The notes under the pieces: generated by a model
Database searches by the model: none
The model's input: the letters and a program-made list of their open reading frames with translations, nothing else
What the model was told of the DNA's origin: nothing
In this document: piece after piece, positions 25,401-34,122 of the stretch
How positions within the stretch are numbered: the stretch's first letter is position 1
Layout of the letters: the number at the start of each line of letters is the position of its first letter
Made by a program: the position numbers and the translations under genes
Assembly (NCBI GenBank): GCA_910576795.1
Contig: CAJTIX010000006.1
Coordinates: 1 to 58,138 of the forward strand
DNA length: 58,138 bases
Source: an uncultured Bacilli bacterium
GTDB lineage: Bacteria; Bacillota_I; Bacilli_A; RF39; UBA660
Direction of reading: 5' to 3'

Positions 25401-26562
25401 AGACATTGATTCTTTGATTTTGGGTTTCTATATGCACACGTTGTACCATTCCCAAAGCAGCAATTAACGATAATGTGAATGAGCCACCATAACTTAAAAA
25501 AGGCAGAGGAACTCCTGTAAGTGGCATTACACCGAATAGACCACCCAAATTGACTATGATGTGCAAAAAGATATAAACCGCTACTCCAAAGCAAATATAC
25601 CGACCTCGTATGGTATTGGCACGCATCGAAAGTTTCAAAATACGATATAAAATGACTATATATGCGATAAAGATAACTGTAGCTTTGAGAAATCCATATT
25701 CCTCTGCAATAATCGCAAATACACTATCGGTATGTGATTCTGGAATGTAAGATACTTGTTTACTGTTTCCAATACCAACTCCAAATAAACCACCATCATT
25801 AATAGCAATAAATCCATTACATATTTGATATCCGCCACTTTCATAATCAGCACAAGGATCAAAGAAATCAAAACGACTGAGTTGTGTTTTAGTAAGTAAA
25901 TGTCCTGTTTTCGCAATTAAAATGGAACTGGCACACAAAATTAATATCACACCTAAAGCAATCGTTTTCAATTTGTCAATACGTAAAATAGGACTTGCTA
26001 AAAACATACTTACAAATATAAGAAATAAAATGGTCATGGTTCCTAAATCTTTTTGAAAGAATACAAAAATAGGAAATAGACATCCAACTAATAAAATCAT
26101 TCCAATCATGTCATAATGATTTTGATTTTTGGTACGTAATTTTTTATAAAACAGTTCAAATAAAATGGATAAACACATAATCATAACAGGTTTTGCAAAT
26201 TCACTTGGTTGAATGGAAAAAAAGCCAACACGGATCCAATTTAAGGAACCCTTGTTATAACTACCAAATAAAGTCAAATAAGTCATTAAACCTGTAACAC
26301 CTAAAAATGAAAGAAGTCCCCAAAAACGATAGCGTTTGGTAGGTTCATATAGTAAAAAAATAAATATACATAACCCCGCTATTAAAAATAAAAGTTGTTT
26401 ATAGAAAAAACCATACAAAGAGGCATTGTACTTTAAAACGGAAGCTTGACTAGAGGCTGTTACAATATTGAGTAAGCCAAAAATAAACAATGCTGTTGTT
26501 ATCAAAAATAATGGTTGATCAATATCATGAATCAAATCACGAAATTTTTTTGGCACATTCAT
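25399..26562 (-). CDS. SEDS-family peptidoglycan polymerase (FtsW/RodA/SpoVE)
   Basis: A 387-aa polytopic protein of about ten helices. SEDS signatures are GSYNKGSLNWIRVGFFSIQPSE, the loop GVGIGNSKQVSYIPESHTDSVFAIIAEEYG, and GVPLPFLSYGGSF near the C-terminus. These proteins polymerise lipid II with a partner class B PBP. The VPESHTDSVFA and IPE blocks are shared by FtsW, RodA and SpoVE, so I cannot separate the division, elongation and spore-cortex members from this sequence. No PBP2 gene is adjacent. The start is ATG 26562, three bases after GGTGAG. Confidence 0.9.
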   Translation of the reverse strand: MNVPKKFRDLIHDIDQPLFLITTALFIFGLLNIVTASSQASVLKYNASLYGFFYKQLLFLIAGLCIFIFLLYEPTKRYRFWGLLSFLGVTGLMTYLTLFGSYNKGSLNWIRVGFFSIQPSEFAKPVMIMCLSILFELFYKKLRTKNQNHYDMIGMILLVGCLFPIFVFFQKDLGTMTILFLIFVSMFLASPILRIDKLKTIALGVILILCASSILIAKTGHLLTKTQLSRFDFFDPCADYESGGYQICNGFIAINDGGLFGVGIGNSKQVSYIPESHTDSVFAIIAEEYGFLKATVIFIAYIVILYRILKLSMRANTIRGRYICFGVAVYIFLHIIVNLGGLFGVMPLTGVPLPFLSYGGSFTLSLIAALGMVQRVHIETQNQRINV

Positions 26563-26704
26563 ACTCTCACCTATTATTATCATACCACAACCCAAATTAC
26601 CCTTTCAATCCTAACATAAAATTTTTGCTAAAATTAGGACTTTTTCATTAACACATTTATCACTCTTTAATACAATATATTAGACCTAGATAGGAGGGAA
26701 CATT

Positions 26705-26872
26705 ATGTATTATTATGGCGGATACCAAGGGTATGGCTGTGGAAACCCATGTTGTGGTGGAAGTTACCCTACTGGTGGATACGGATACGGTACTGGATAC
26801 GGTGCTGCTATCATTCTAGTTCTATTTATCTTATTAGTTATCATCATCGGAGCTAGAGCTTGGGGTAACTAA
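26705..26872 (+). CDS. YjcZ-type small spore peptide, 55 aa
   Basis: The peptide starts MYYYGGYQGYGCGNPCCGG, is Gly/Tyr-rich, and ends with one hydrophobic helix (AIILVLFILLVIIIGA) and ARAWGN. This matches the YjcZ family of tiny sporulation-linked proteins: glycine-rich head plus a membrane tail. AGGAGG sits five bases before the ATG. A hairpin with T run follows (about 26876-26900). Upstream, AATACAATATA could be a mother-cell promoter (sigma-E or sigma-K), but the match is loose. Three cysteines in the head are unusual and could allow cross-linking. Confidence 0.8.
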   Translation: MYYYGGYQGYGCGNPCCGGSYPTGGYGYGTGYGAAIILVLFILLVIIIGARAWGN

Positions 26873-26973
26873 TAAAAGGAAGGGGAAACTCTTCTTTTTG
26901 TTTTGGATTTTAAAAATTTGCTTTCTAATTCAATCAATTTGTGTTAAAATAATGGCAAATGGAGTTGATAGGT

Positions 26974-27522
26974 ATGTTTAAACCTTTGAATATATTAGAT
27001 GAAAAAGATAAGCGCTTACGTGCTGTTAGCAAAGATGCATCTTTTCCATTAAGCAAGGATGAAAAAAAGCTCATTCAACAAATGATTGATCATCTTACAT
27101 TCAGTCAAATAGAAGAAAAAGCAGAAAAATACGATTTACGACCAGGAATGGGACTTGCTTTTCCGCAACTTGGCATTAGTAAACGTATCATTGTGATTGT
27201 ATATGAATATGAGGAAGGAAAATTTGACAATTATGTTGTAATCAATCCTGTAGTTGTAAGCAATTCTACTGAAATCATTGCTGCAGATGCGGGAGAGGGA
27301 TGCTTAAGTGTCAACAGAGAAGTAGAAGGACATGTTCCTAGATATGCGCGTGTTACTGTAGAAGGTTATGATGAAAATGGTAACTTTATCCGTGTAAGAG
27401 CAAGAGAAGATTTATCCATTGCTTTTCAGCATGAAATTGATCATTTAAATGGAATTCTATTTTTTGATCGGATTAACAAAAATAAACCATTCTTTTCAGA
27501 ACATGAAATCAGACTAATATAG
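26974..27522 (+). CDS. def: Peptide deformylase
   Basis: Removes the formyl group from the N-terminal methionine of nascent proteins. All three metal-site motifs are present: GMGLAFPQ (58-65, usually GxGLAAxQ), EGCLSV (108-113) and QHEIDH (152-157). It is the longer (type 2) form typical of Gram-positive bacteria, with the insertion between motifs 1 and 2. I choose ATG 26974 with GGAG nine bases upstream rather than ATG 26959, which has no site. A 26-codon membrane-peptide gene follows after 8 bases on the same transcript. Confidence 0.94.
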   Translation: MFKPLNILDEKDKRLRAVSKDASFPLSKDEKKLIQQMIDHLTFSQIEEKAEKYDLRPGMGLAFPQLGISKRIIVIVYEYEEGKFDNYVVINPVVVSNSTEIIAADAGEGCLSVNREVEGHVPRYARVTVEGYDENGNFIRVRAREDLSIAFQHEIDHLNGILFFDRINKNKPFFSEHEIRLI

Positions 27523-27530
27523 GAGGCTGT

Positions 27531-27611
27531 ATGAAAAAAGTAATATTTCAAGTAATTTTACTGATTTTACTTGCTTGTATTTGTTCTTATCTTATTTATT
27601 ATTACGCATAA
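27531..27611 (+). CDS. 26-aa single-helix membrane peptide downstream of def
   Basis: ATG 27531 to TAA 27609-27611 encodes a lysine-started hydrophobic peptide, MKKVIFQVILLILLACICSY plus LIYYYA. AGGAGG lies four bases before the ATG and overlaps the def stop codon, a very strong site for a coupled gene. A terminator follows at once. The peptide is one transmembrane helix with two cysteines in the membrane. I know no family. The strong site and the terminator right after it make it a convincing gene rather than noise. Confidence 0.65.
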   Translation: MKKVIFQVILLILLACICSYLIYYYA

Positions 27612-27636
27612 AAGACACCTTGAAGTGTCTTTTTTG
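27611..27636 (+). terminator. Terminator of the def operon
   Basis: AAAGACAC (27611-27618), loop CTTGAA, GTGTCTTT (27625-27632), then TTTT. Confidence 0.8.
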
Positions 27637-27642
27637 ATGTTA

Positions 27643-27837
27643 TTAATAATAATATACTGGGCCATAGTAAGGATATGGTCTATAAAAATATGGCGTTAAA
27701 GCGGTTGCGGTTGCAGCACCTAACAAAAATGGTACTCCGAAACCAAATCCATATCCAGGTCTACCAAATCCAGGCCTTCCAAACCCAGGTCGAAATCCGG
27801 GTCTAAATCCAGGACGATAATTCATTCTACCATTCAT
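27643..27837 (-). CDS. Small Arg-Pro-Gly-Phe repeat protein, 64 aa
   Basis: The peptide reads MNGRMNYRPGF then four to five repeats of (R)PGF/RPGFG, a short hydrophobic stretch GVPFLLGAATATALTPYF, and a Tyr/Pro-rich tail ending YYGPVYYY. GGGGGAGACAAT precedes the ATG, so translation is likely. The low-complexity Gly/Arg/Tyr make-up and the neighbourhood of the YjcZ-type peptide suggest a spore or surface structural protein, but I do not recognise a named family. It converges with the def operon; the terminator there serves only that side clearly. Confidence 0.6.
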   Translation of the reverse strand: MNGRMNYRPGFRPGFRPGFGRPGFGRPGYGFGFGVPFLLGAATATALTPYFYRPYPYYGPVYYY

Positions 27838-27896
27838 ATATTGTCTCCCCCTCTATTGTATTGTATGGCAAGAAAGACAATTGTCAACAAAAATAG

Positions 27897-29492
27897 TTAA
27901 CTTACACTACTATATTTCTCCATATACTCTTGATAAGAAATTTGTTTATCACGAATAGTTCCATCTTCAAAAATTTCAATTAGGCGATTGCTGATACTTT
28001 CAATCAATTCTTGATCAAAAGTGGCGTACACCAAAGCCCCCTTATATTGATCTAATCCTTCATTTAAGGCAGTAATTGATTCAATGTCCAAATGATTGGT
28101 TGGTTCATCTAATAAAAGAACATTTCCTTTTTCTAACATAATCTTAGAAAACATCGCTCTTACTTTTTCCCCACCAGATAAAACAGTTACTTTTTTCAAA
28201 GATTCTTCACCTGAGAATAACATTCTTCCTAAAAATCCCCTTACAAAACTTTCATCTTTCACTTCTGAATAATTTTGTAGCCATTCTACTAAAGATATAG
28301 GCTCTTCAAAATAAGCATCATGATTTTTTGCAAAATAAGAGATTTTTACACTAGAACCTACTTTAATAGTTCCACTATCTGGTTGTAATTCTCCTGCTAA
28401 AATTTTTAGCAAAGCCGTTTTGGCAATTTCATTATTACCAATCAGAGCAATTTTGTCATTAGGACGTATGGTAATATTCAAATTTTGAAGAATGGGTTTT
28501 CCATCTATACTATAGTGAATTTTTTCCAATGTAATTACTTCTTTACCAAGTGGTCTTTCAAGATCAAATTGAATATATGGATATTTTCGGCTCGATGGTT
28601 TGATATCTTCTAGTACAATTTTTTCTAGTGATTTTTTACGAGAAGTTGCCTGTTTGGATTTAGAGGCATTCGCACTAAAACGACGAATAAATTCTTCTAA
28701 TTCTTTTATTTTTTCTTCCTTACGTTTATTAGAGTCTCTCATTTGTTTTTGAATCAATTGGCTAGATTGATACCAAAAATCATAATTTCCAACGAATAAT
28801 GTAATTTTTTCAAAATCAATATCCAACATATGCGTACATACCTTGTTCAAAAAATGACGGTCATGAGATACCACTAATACTGTATTTTTAAAATTGATTA
28901 AAAATTCTTCTAACCATAAAATACTCTCCCCATCTAAACCATTGGTTGGTTCATCCAATAATAGAATATCTGGATTTCCAAACAAAGCACGAGCAAGCAA
29001 TACTTTGACTTTATCACGATCTTCTAGTTCACACATTTTTTTCTCATGTAAAGAGTTAGAAAGACCAAGACCCGCTAGTAAAACTGCTGCATCGCTTTCT
29101 GCTTGCCACCCATTTTTTTCTTCAAATCGAGCTTCCAATTCTGCTGCATGCATTCCATCTTCCATAGAAAAATCTGGTTTCATATAAAGAGCCTCTTTTT
29201 CTTTCATGATTTGATATAATTCGGTATCTCCCATAATAACCGTTTCTAAAACACCATATTCATCGAATTCATTATGATTTTGTTTTAAAACAGAAATTCT
29301 TTCGCCTTTTCCAATAATGACTTCCCCTTTTGTGGACTCAATCTCGCTACTCAGTATTTTTAGAAAGGTGGATTTCCCTGCACCATTGGCCCCAATGATT
29401 CCATAACAATTATCATCCTTAAATTCCAAATTCACATGATCAAATAAAACTCTGGTTTGAAATCTCAAACTTACATCGCATACTTTTAACAT
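27897..29492 (-). CDS. ABC-F ATPase (YbiT-like), first signature motif degenerate
   Basis: A soluble protein with two ABC domains, related to YbiT-type ABC-F factors that act on the ribosome. Domain 1 has Walker A GANGAGKST and Walker B LLLDEPTN; domain 2 has a GNNEIAKTA P-loop (a subfamily-typical variant) and an intact LSGGEKVRAMFSK and DEPTNHLD. In domain 1 the signature that is normally L-(S/T)-G-G-E reads LEDRD, and the following NHLD reads NGLD. The surrounding KVKVLLARALFGNPDILLL is conserved, so the change is local. The linker with SANASKSKQATSRKK is typical. I start at ATG 29492 after GGTGATAAAA (531 aa). One ATP site may be inactive. Confidence 0.88.
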   Translation of the reverse strand: MLKVCDVSLRFQTRVLFDHVNLEFKDDNCYGIIGANGAGKSTFLKILSSEIESTKGEVIIGKGERISVLKQNHNEFDEYGVLETVIMGDTELYQIMKEKEALYMKPDFSMEDGMHAAELEARFEEKNGWQAESDAAVLLAGLGLSNSLHEKKMCELEDRDKVKVLLARALFGNPDILLLDEPTNGLDGESILWLEEFLINFKNTVLVVSHDRHFLNKVCTHMLDIDFEKITLFVGNYDFWYQSSQLIQKQMRDSNKRKEEKIKELEEFIRRFSANASKSKQATSRKKSLEKIVLEDIKPSSRKYPYIQFDLERPLGKEVITLEKIHYSIDGKPILQNLNITIRPNDKIALIGNNEIAKTALLKILAGELQPDSGTIKVGSSVKISYFAKNHDAYFEEPISLVEWLQNYSEVKDESFVRGFLGRMLFSGEESLKKVTVLSGGEKVRAMFSKIMLEKGNVLLLDEPTNHLDIESITALNEGLDQYKGALVYATFDQELIESISNRLIEIFEDGTIRDKQISYQEYMEKYSSVS

Positions 29493-29558
29493 TTTTATCA
29501 CCATTTTCTTACTTTTATTAGTTTACCATAGTTTCACTATTTTTCAAAACAAAAATAA

Positions 29559-29576
29559 GTGGATTTTTTTATCCAC
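29559..29576 (-). terminator. Terminator at the 3' end of the Rpn-type gene
   Basis: Minus strand GTGGAT, 6-base A loop, ATCCAC, then TTATTTTTG. It overlaps the stop codon of the 29569 gene. Confidence 0.55.
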
Positions 29577-30372
29577 ATATTTGTTCTTGAGTAAGTCCAG
29601 TTACTTTTTGAATGATTTGGATGTCTACTCCTGATATCAATAGATTCTTTGCAATTTCCATTTTGCTTTCCTGTTTTCCTTCTTTAAAGGAAATATCTTT
29701 TTCTGTATTGAGAATAAACTCCTCATCCTCTTCTGGGGTAATCCATGGAATATAAATTTCCTCATTGTTTAATTCTTCTACCTTCTTTTGATATGTTTCC
29801 ATATAGGTGTCTCCTTTCACAAATTCTCTTAATGTTTCTCTATCCAATCCTAACATAATCAAATATTTATATTCTTCTATCTTCTTTCTATCTGCAGTAT
29901 ACCAATATTCCATAATCCTGTCCATATTGTATTCTATTATTTTCACATTTTTGATATACAATGAGCCAACTTCATCTCTGATTTGATATTCGCTTCTTGC
30001 TTCTTTTCCTTTTATACCATAGGATAAGTCAATATGAATGAACTGAATCTCTTTGTTATACTGTTTTCCTTTTCTCGTATTTCTAGATATGATATTCGCG
30101 AAATAACAGAAGTTTCTAATGTGTAAATACGATTGATTACTGGAATTTAGTTCAATATGAATATAGTTTTCTTTTACCTTTACAAGTAAGTCTACTATCT
30201 TTTTTCGTTCTCTGATATCACTCAATTCTAATTCTTGTTTCAAAAAGTAGATTTCTGTAATTTCAATATTGAGTAATTTTTCTAAAAACACTTTTAACAT
30301 ATTCGGATTACTTTCATCACAAAATACTGCTTTAAAAACTCTATCATATTTGCCATTATAAAATGGTCGCAT
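29569..30372 (-). CDS. Rpn-type PD-(D/E)XK recombination nuclease/transposase-like protein
   Basis: A 267-aa protein beginning NGKYDRVFKAVFCDESN, with the PDDEXK core IVDLLVKVKENYIHIELNSS (Asp, then Glu about 13 residues later) and a C-terminal helix ending AKNLLISGVDIQIIQKVTGL, the hallmark of this family (PD-(D/E)XK nuclease family transposase, Rpn/YhgA-like). The E-x-Q/K position reads E-L-N, a known variation. A second, partial copy lies at the right edge of the window (57923-58138) with the same DI-x-I-I-x-K/A-x-TGLT-x-EQI tail. Such genes occur in multiple scattered copies in anaerobic Firmicutes. Confidence 0.82.
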   Translation of the reverse strand: MRPFYNGKYDRVFKAVFCDESNPNMLKVFLEKLLNIEITEIYFLKQELELSDIRERKKIVDLLVKVKENYIHIELNSSNQSYLHIRNFCYFANIISRNTRKGKQYNKEIQFIHIDLSYGIKGKEARSEYQIRDEVGSLYIKNVKIIEYNMDRIMEYWYTADRKKIEEYKYLIMLGLDRETLREFVKGDTYMETYQKKVEELNNEEIYIPWITPEEDEEFILNTEKDISFKEGKQESKMEIAKNLLISGVDIQIIQKVTGLTQEQICG

Positions 30373-30434
30373 TTTCTCACCTCACTTATATTATAGTGAA
30401 TCTTTTTTCCATTTCCTTTTTCTTACATCAAAAA

Positions 30435-30456
30435 AATAAGAGCCATAACTCTTATT
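30435..30456 (-). terminator. Terminator of the thioredoxin-like gene
   Basis: Minus strand AATAAGAG, 6-base loop, CTCTTATT, then TTTTT. It overlaps the last two codons of the gene. Confidence 0.75.
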
Positions 30457-30985
30457 TTGCTTGAAGTCCATTTTTTTCTAAAAGGGCTTTTAATGTATTA
30501 TAGTCTATATATCCGAGTTGTCCATCTACATACTTACCATCTTTTGTAAGAATTGTAAGAGGTGTGTAGCCAAAACTTTCTTTTACATATTCATCTAATG
30601 CCATCCATTTTTCGCTATCTGCACTCGTTAACTTATCGGTATCAATATAAATGGTTTTAAATCCAAATGCTTTTTGAGCCTCTTGTAAAACTGGCACATA
30701 TCTTCTACAGAAACCACAACTAGAATGCCCAATATAAATGACTTGGAACCCTCCTGCTTGGATTGTCTCCATTGCTTGATCAGTGGTCATTTCTGTAAAA
30801 TCACTTACATCATAAGGCAATTCCTCTTGTTCATTGTTGTTATTTGTGCTTGTACTAGTCGTTCCCTTTGTACCAATTGATACAGTAAGTAGAATGCTAT
30901 TTATCACAAGTAATGCGATGATTACATATAAAGAATATACAATTTTTTTTAAAATATCACTATAATCTACATTTGTTCCTTTCAT
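30452..30985 (-). CDS. Membrane-anchored thioredoxin-like protein
   Basis: 177 aa. A transmembrane helix at about residues 13-36 is followed by a Ser/Thr/Asn-rich linker (40-55) and a thioredoxin fold with the redox pair C90-GF-C93 (GHSSCGFCRRY), then a cis-Pro-like TPLTIL segment. The topology places the thioredoxin domain outside the cell, where it could reduce or form disulfides. The CGFC centre is close to that of Gram-positive extracellular TlpA-type and bacteriocin-transport accessory proteins. Cysteine-rich surface proteins occur elsewhere in this window, which makes an oxidative-folding role possible but unproven. Confidence 0.8.
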   Translation of the reverse strand: MKGTNVDYSDILKKIVYSLYVIIALLVINSILLTVSIGTKGTTSTSTNNNNEQEELPYDVSDFTEMTTDQAMETIQAGGFQVIYIGHSSCGFCRRYVPVLQEAQKAFGFKTIYIDTDKLTSADSEKWMALDEYVKESFGYTPLTILTKDGKYVDGQLGYIDYNTLKALLEKNGLQAK

Positions 30986-31057
30986 GTTCCTACCTCCTTA
31001 AATAGTCTAACATATCACACTTTATTTTTCAATATCAGACATTATTTTCACATAAAG

Positions 31058-34006
31058 TTATTTTTGGATTTCTTCCAACTTTACACTCACCAATTTACTA
31101 ACACCAGATTCTTGCATCGTAATTCCATATAGTACATCGGCATATTCCATCGTTCTTTTTTTATGCGTAATCAAAATAAATTGAGTTTGGTTTTTAAGGT
31201 GCATCAAATATTCACCAAAACTATCTACATTGACCTCATCTAGTGCAGCTTCTACTTCATCCAAAATGCAAAATGGTACAGGCCTAGATTTCAAAATTGC
31301 AAATAATAAGCTAATTGCAGTAAAGGTTTTTTCACCTCCAGATAGCAAAGAAATACTGGTTAATTTCTTGCCTGGTGGAGAAGCAACAATCTCGATTCCT
31401 GTCTCTAGTAAATTGTCAGGATCTGTTAGTTTTAAAGAAGCCGTACCACCTTTAAATAGTTCTTTAAAAGTTTGTGAAAAATTCTCATTGATTATTTGGA
31501 ATGTTTTTGAGAATTCCTCTTCCATTACTGCATCCATTTCCCGAATGATTTCTAACAAAGTATCCTCTGCTTTTGTCAAATCCTCTCTTTGATGATGTAA
31601 GAAAGTATAACGCTCATTCACACGTTCATATTCTGCAATCGCACCTAAATTCACAGTACCTAGATCACGAATGATACGCTTTAGATTACTCACCTGTTCT
31701 CTTGCATCTTCTACTGGCATATCTAACGTATACTCTGTTGATGCCTTTTCATAGGTCATACTATAGGTTTCATTCAATTTAGAAAGCAAATGATCCAGTT
31801 TAACATCCATACGATTGACTTCAATTTCCAATTCTTTGAGTTCCTTGTTTTTGGTATAAAAAGCACTATTTTCTTGACGCAAAGAAAATTCAAAATCTTT
31901 TAAATCCGCTGATAGACTTTCCTTTTCATTTTGCACTTCCTGCAAATGAATTTCTGCTTTATGCATTTCTTCCACTGCTTGATAATAAGAAGAAAGAACG
32001 GATGATTCTTCCTCACTGATATTGCCTTCTAATAGATGTTTGGTTCCACTCATTTCTTGTTCTATTTGAGACAATTTATATTTCAATTCTTGTAACAAAT
32101 TATTTTTTTGTTCTCTAATTTCTTGGATGGTAAATAATTCCTTATTCGCAGCATATAATTGATCTTCGAAAGAACGACTCAAAACATCCATTTGATTGAT
32201 TTCGTTTTCTATAGTTTCCACTTGATGAATGATATTTTTCTGTTGTTGTAAGGCTCGCTCCAATTCATATTTCTCTGTCAAAATACTTTTTGTATTCTTT
32301 GTATTTCCACCCGTCAAAGAACCTCCAACGTGTAAAAGTTCTCCATCTAAAGTAACTACCTTATAACGATAATGAATTTTCTTACTAATTGCATTTGCAG
32401 TATCCAAATTGGATGCGACAACGACATTTCCAAGTTGGTTTCTCATAATTGCATCATAAATGGGTTGATATTTTACCAAATCAACAGCAATCCCAATAAA
32501 ACCAGGTTCTGACTTTAAAATATTGAGAGTACTTCCATCTACCTCTTTCGAAGCAATAATTGAAATTGGAAAAAAGGTAGCTCTTCCGATATTGTTTTGC
32601 TTTAAATAGAATATTGCTTCTTTCGCAACTTGTTCATCTTGAACTACCAGATAACCAGTCGCAGCTCCAAGGGAAGTAGTAATCGCAGTCGCATATTTTT
32701 CCTCAACCTCAATTAAATTCCCAATCGCATTATGGATTCCTCGTAATTTAGGATTTTCCAAAATGGAACGTACAGCATAAGGAAGGGAATTTCCACTTTC
32801 TATACTTTCCTGTAGATGATGAATGGTATATTCTACAGTAGATTTTTCACGTAAATGTTCTGTTAATTGTTTTTCCGTTTGTTCTCTCTTTTCTTTATGA
32901 CTGTGATATTGTTCTTCAGAAGTTTTTACATGATTTCTTTTTGTTTCGATTTCCTTTTCATAAGAAGCAATTTCAGTTTCTAATGTATGAATATCACTTT
33001 CTAGTTTCAATTGTTGTTCTTTGAGTTGTAACAAATTATCATGTAGCTTTTGGTCTTCTACTTCATATTTCTTACGTTCCAATAAAATATTCTTTTCACT
33101 ATTGATTTTTTCTACTTGGGTTGTCTTTTCTAACAAATCTTTTGTCAACATCGAAATTGTTTCATCCAAGTTTTGAATTTTTGTTTTATATTCTTCAATT
33201 TTAGCTTCACTGGTTCGATTACCTGTCGTAATCCGTAATAGTTCTTCATTTAAAGTAGCAATTTTTTCTTTATTATTTTGATAAATGAAATGAATATCTG
33301 TAATATCCTTGACAGTTAAAGCTACTTCTACTTGTTCTAATTCAGCCATTTTCTCTTGATAGACAAGTGCTTCATCATGTTGTTTTTTTAAGGGTTCGAC
33401 TTGCTCTTCTAGTTCGTGCAAAATATCATCGACACGATTCATATTTTCATGTGTACGTTCTAATTTTCGTAAAGCTTCTTCTTTTCTTCTTCTATATTTT
33501 AAAACCTGAGCTGCTTCTTCAAAAATAACCCTACGATCCGTTGGTTTACTACTGATAATTTCTTCAATTTTACCTTGTGAAATGATATTGAAACTCTCTT
33601 TTGCCATTCCACTATCTAATAAAAGATCAACAATGTCTTTTAACCTACATTTTTCATTATTGATTGCATATTCATTGGTACCATCTTTATACACACGCCT
33701 TTGAATAGAAACCTCATCAAATGAGATTGGTAAATAATGATCTGTATTATCAAAAATTAAGGTAACAGAAGCTACATTTAAAGCATTTCTCGATTTGCTT
33801 CCTGAGAAAATGACGTCAGTCATATTGCCGTCGCCTCTTAAAGATTTTACAGATTGTTCTCCTAGTACCCATCTTACCGCATCCACAACATTACTTTTTC
33901 CAGAACCATTTGGTCCTACAATTCCAGTAATTCCTTGTGTAAAATCAATGGTTATTTTATCTGCAAAGGATTTAAAACCACTTGCAATCATCTTTTTTAA
34001 ATACAT
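31058..34006 (-). CDS. smc: Chromosome segregation protein SMC, short arms
   Basis: Organises the chromosome. The head has Walker A GPNGSGKS (31-38), the C-motif LLSGGEKTFTA (about 888) and Walker B CILDEVEAALDE (about 915). A hinge lies at about residues 404-570 (RSILENPKLRGI through the GGS-TGGN segment). The coiled coils between head and hinge are about 230 residues each way instead of about 330, so the protein is 982 aa rather than the usual 1170-1190. Both arms are shortened, which keeps the hairpin symmetric. ScpA, ScpB, rnc and ftsY are not adjacent. Start ATG 34006. Confidence 0.95.
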   Translation of the reverse strand: MYLKKMIASGFKSFADKITIDFTQGITGIVGPNGSGKSNVVDAVRWVLGEQSVKSLRGDGNMTDVIFSGSKSRNALNVASVTLIFDNTDHYLPISFDEVSIQRRVYKDGTNEYAINNEKCRLKDIVDLLLDSGMAKESFNIISQGKIEEIISSKPTDRRVIFEEAAQVLKYRRRKEEALRKLERTHENMNRVDDILHELEEQVEPLKKQHDEALVYQEKMAELEQVEVALTVKDITDIHFIYQNNKEKIATLNEELLRITTGNRTSEAKIEEYKTKIQNLDETISMLTKDLLEKTTQVEKINSEKNILLERKKYEVEDQKLHDNLLQLKEQQLKLESDIHTLETEIASYEKEIETKRNHVKTSEEQYHSHKEKREQTEKQLTEHLREKSTVEYTIHHLQESIESGNSLPYAVRSILENPKLRGIHNAIGNLIEVEEKYATAITTSLGAATGYLVVQDEQVAKEAIFYLKQNNIGRATFFPISIIASKEVDGSTLNILKSEPGFIGIAVDLVKYQPIYDAIMRNQLGNVVVASNLDTANAISKKIHYRYKVVTLDGELLHVGGSLTGGNTKNTKSILTEKYELERALQQQKNIIHQVETIENEINQMDVLSRSFEDQLYAANKELFTIQEIREQKNNLLQELKYKLSQIEQEMSGTKHLLEGNISEEESSVLSSYYQAVEEMHKAEIHLQEVQNEKESLSADLKDFEFSLRQENSAFYTKNKELKELEIEVNRMDVKLDHLLSKLNETYSMTYEKASTEYTLDMPVEDAREQVSNLKRIIRDLGTVNLGAIAEYERVNERYTFLHHQREDLTKAEDTLLEIIREMDAVMEEEFSKTFQIINENFSQTFKELFKGGTASLKLTDPDNLLETGIEIVASPPGKKLTSISLLSGGEKTFTAISLLFAILKSRPVPFCILDEVEAALDEVNVDSFGEYLMHLKNQTQFILITHKKRTMEYADVLYGITMQESGVSKLVSVKLEEIQK

Positions 34007-34065
34007 ATTATCACCAACATTTGCTTTCTATTATACTATAAAATGCTAGGGGAAAGCTAGCAAAT

Positions 34066-34093
34066 TTGACAAATTCATTTATTTTGCTATAAT
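34066..34093 (+). promoter_or_regulatory. Promoter of the 34123 gene
   Basis: TTGACA (34066-34071), 16 bases, TATAAT (34088-34093) with TGC before the -10. Near-perfect. Confidence 0.75.
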
Positions 34094-34122
34094 ATAAAAT
34101 CGAAAAAAGGGGGAAATAAAAT

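Noticed and set aside
27760..27830. Short repeats in the RPGF gene as a CRISPR array
   Set aside because: The repeats are 12-15 bases, adjacent, and in frame with a protein repeat.
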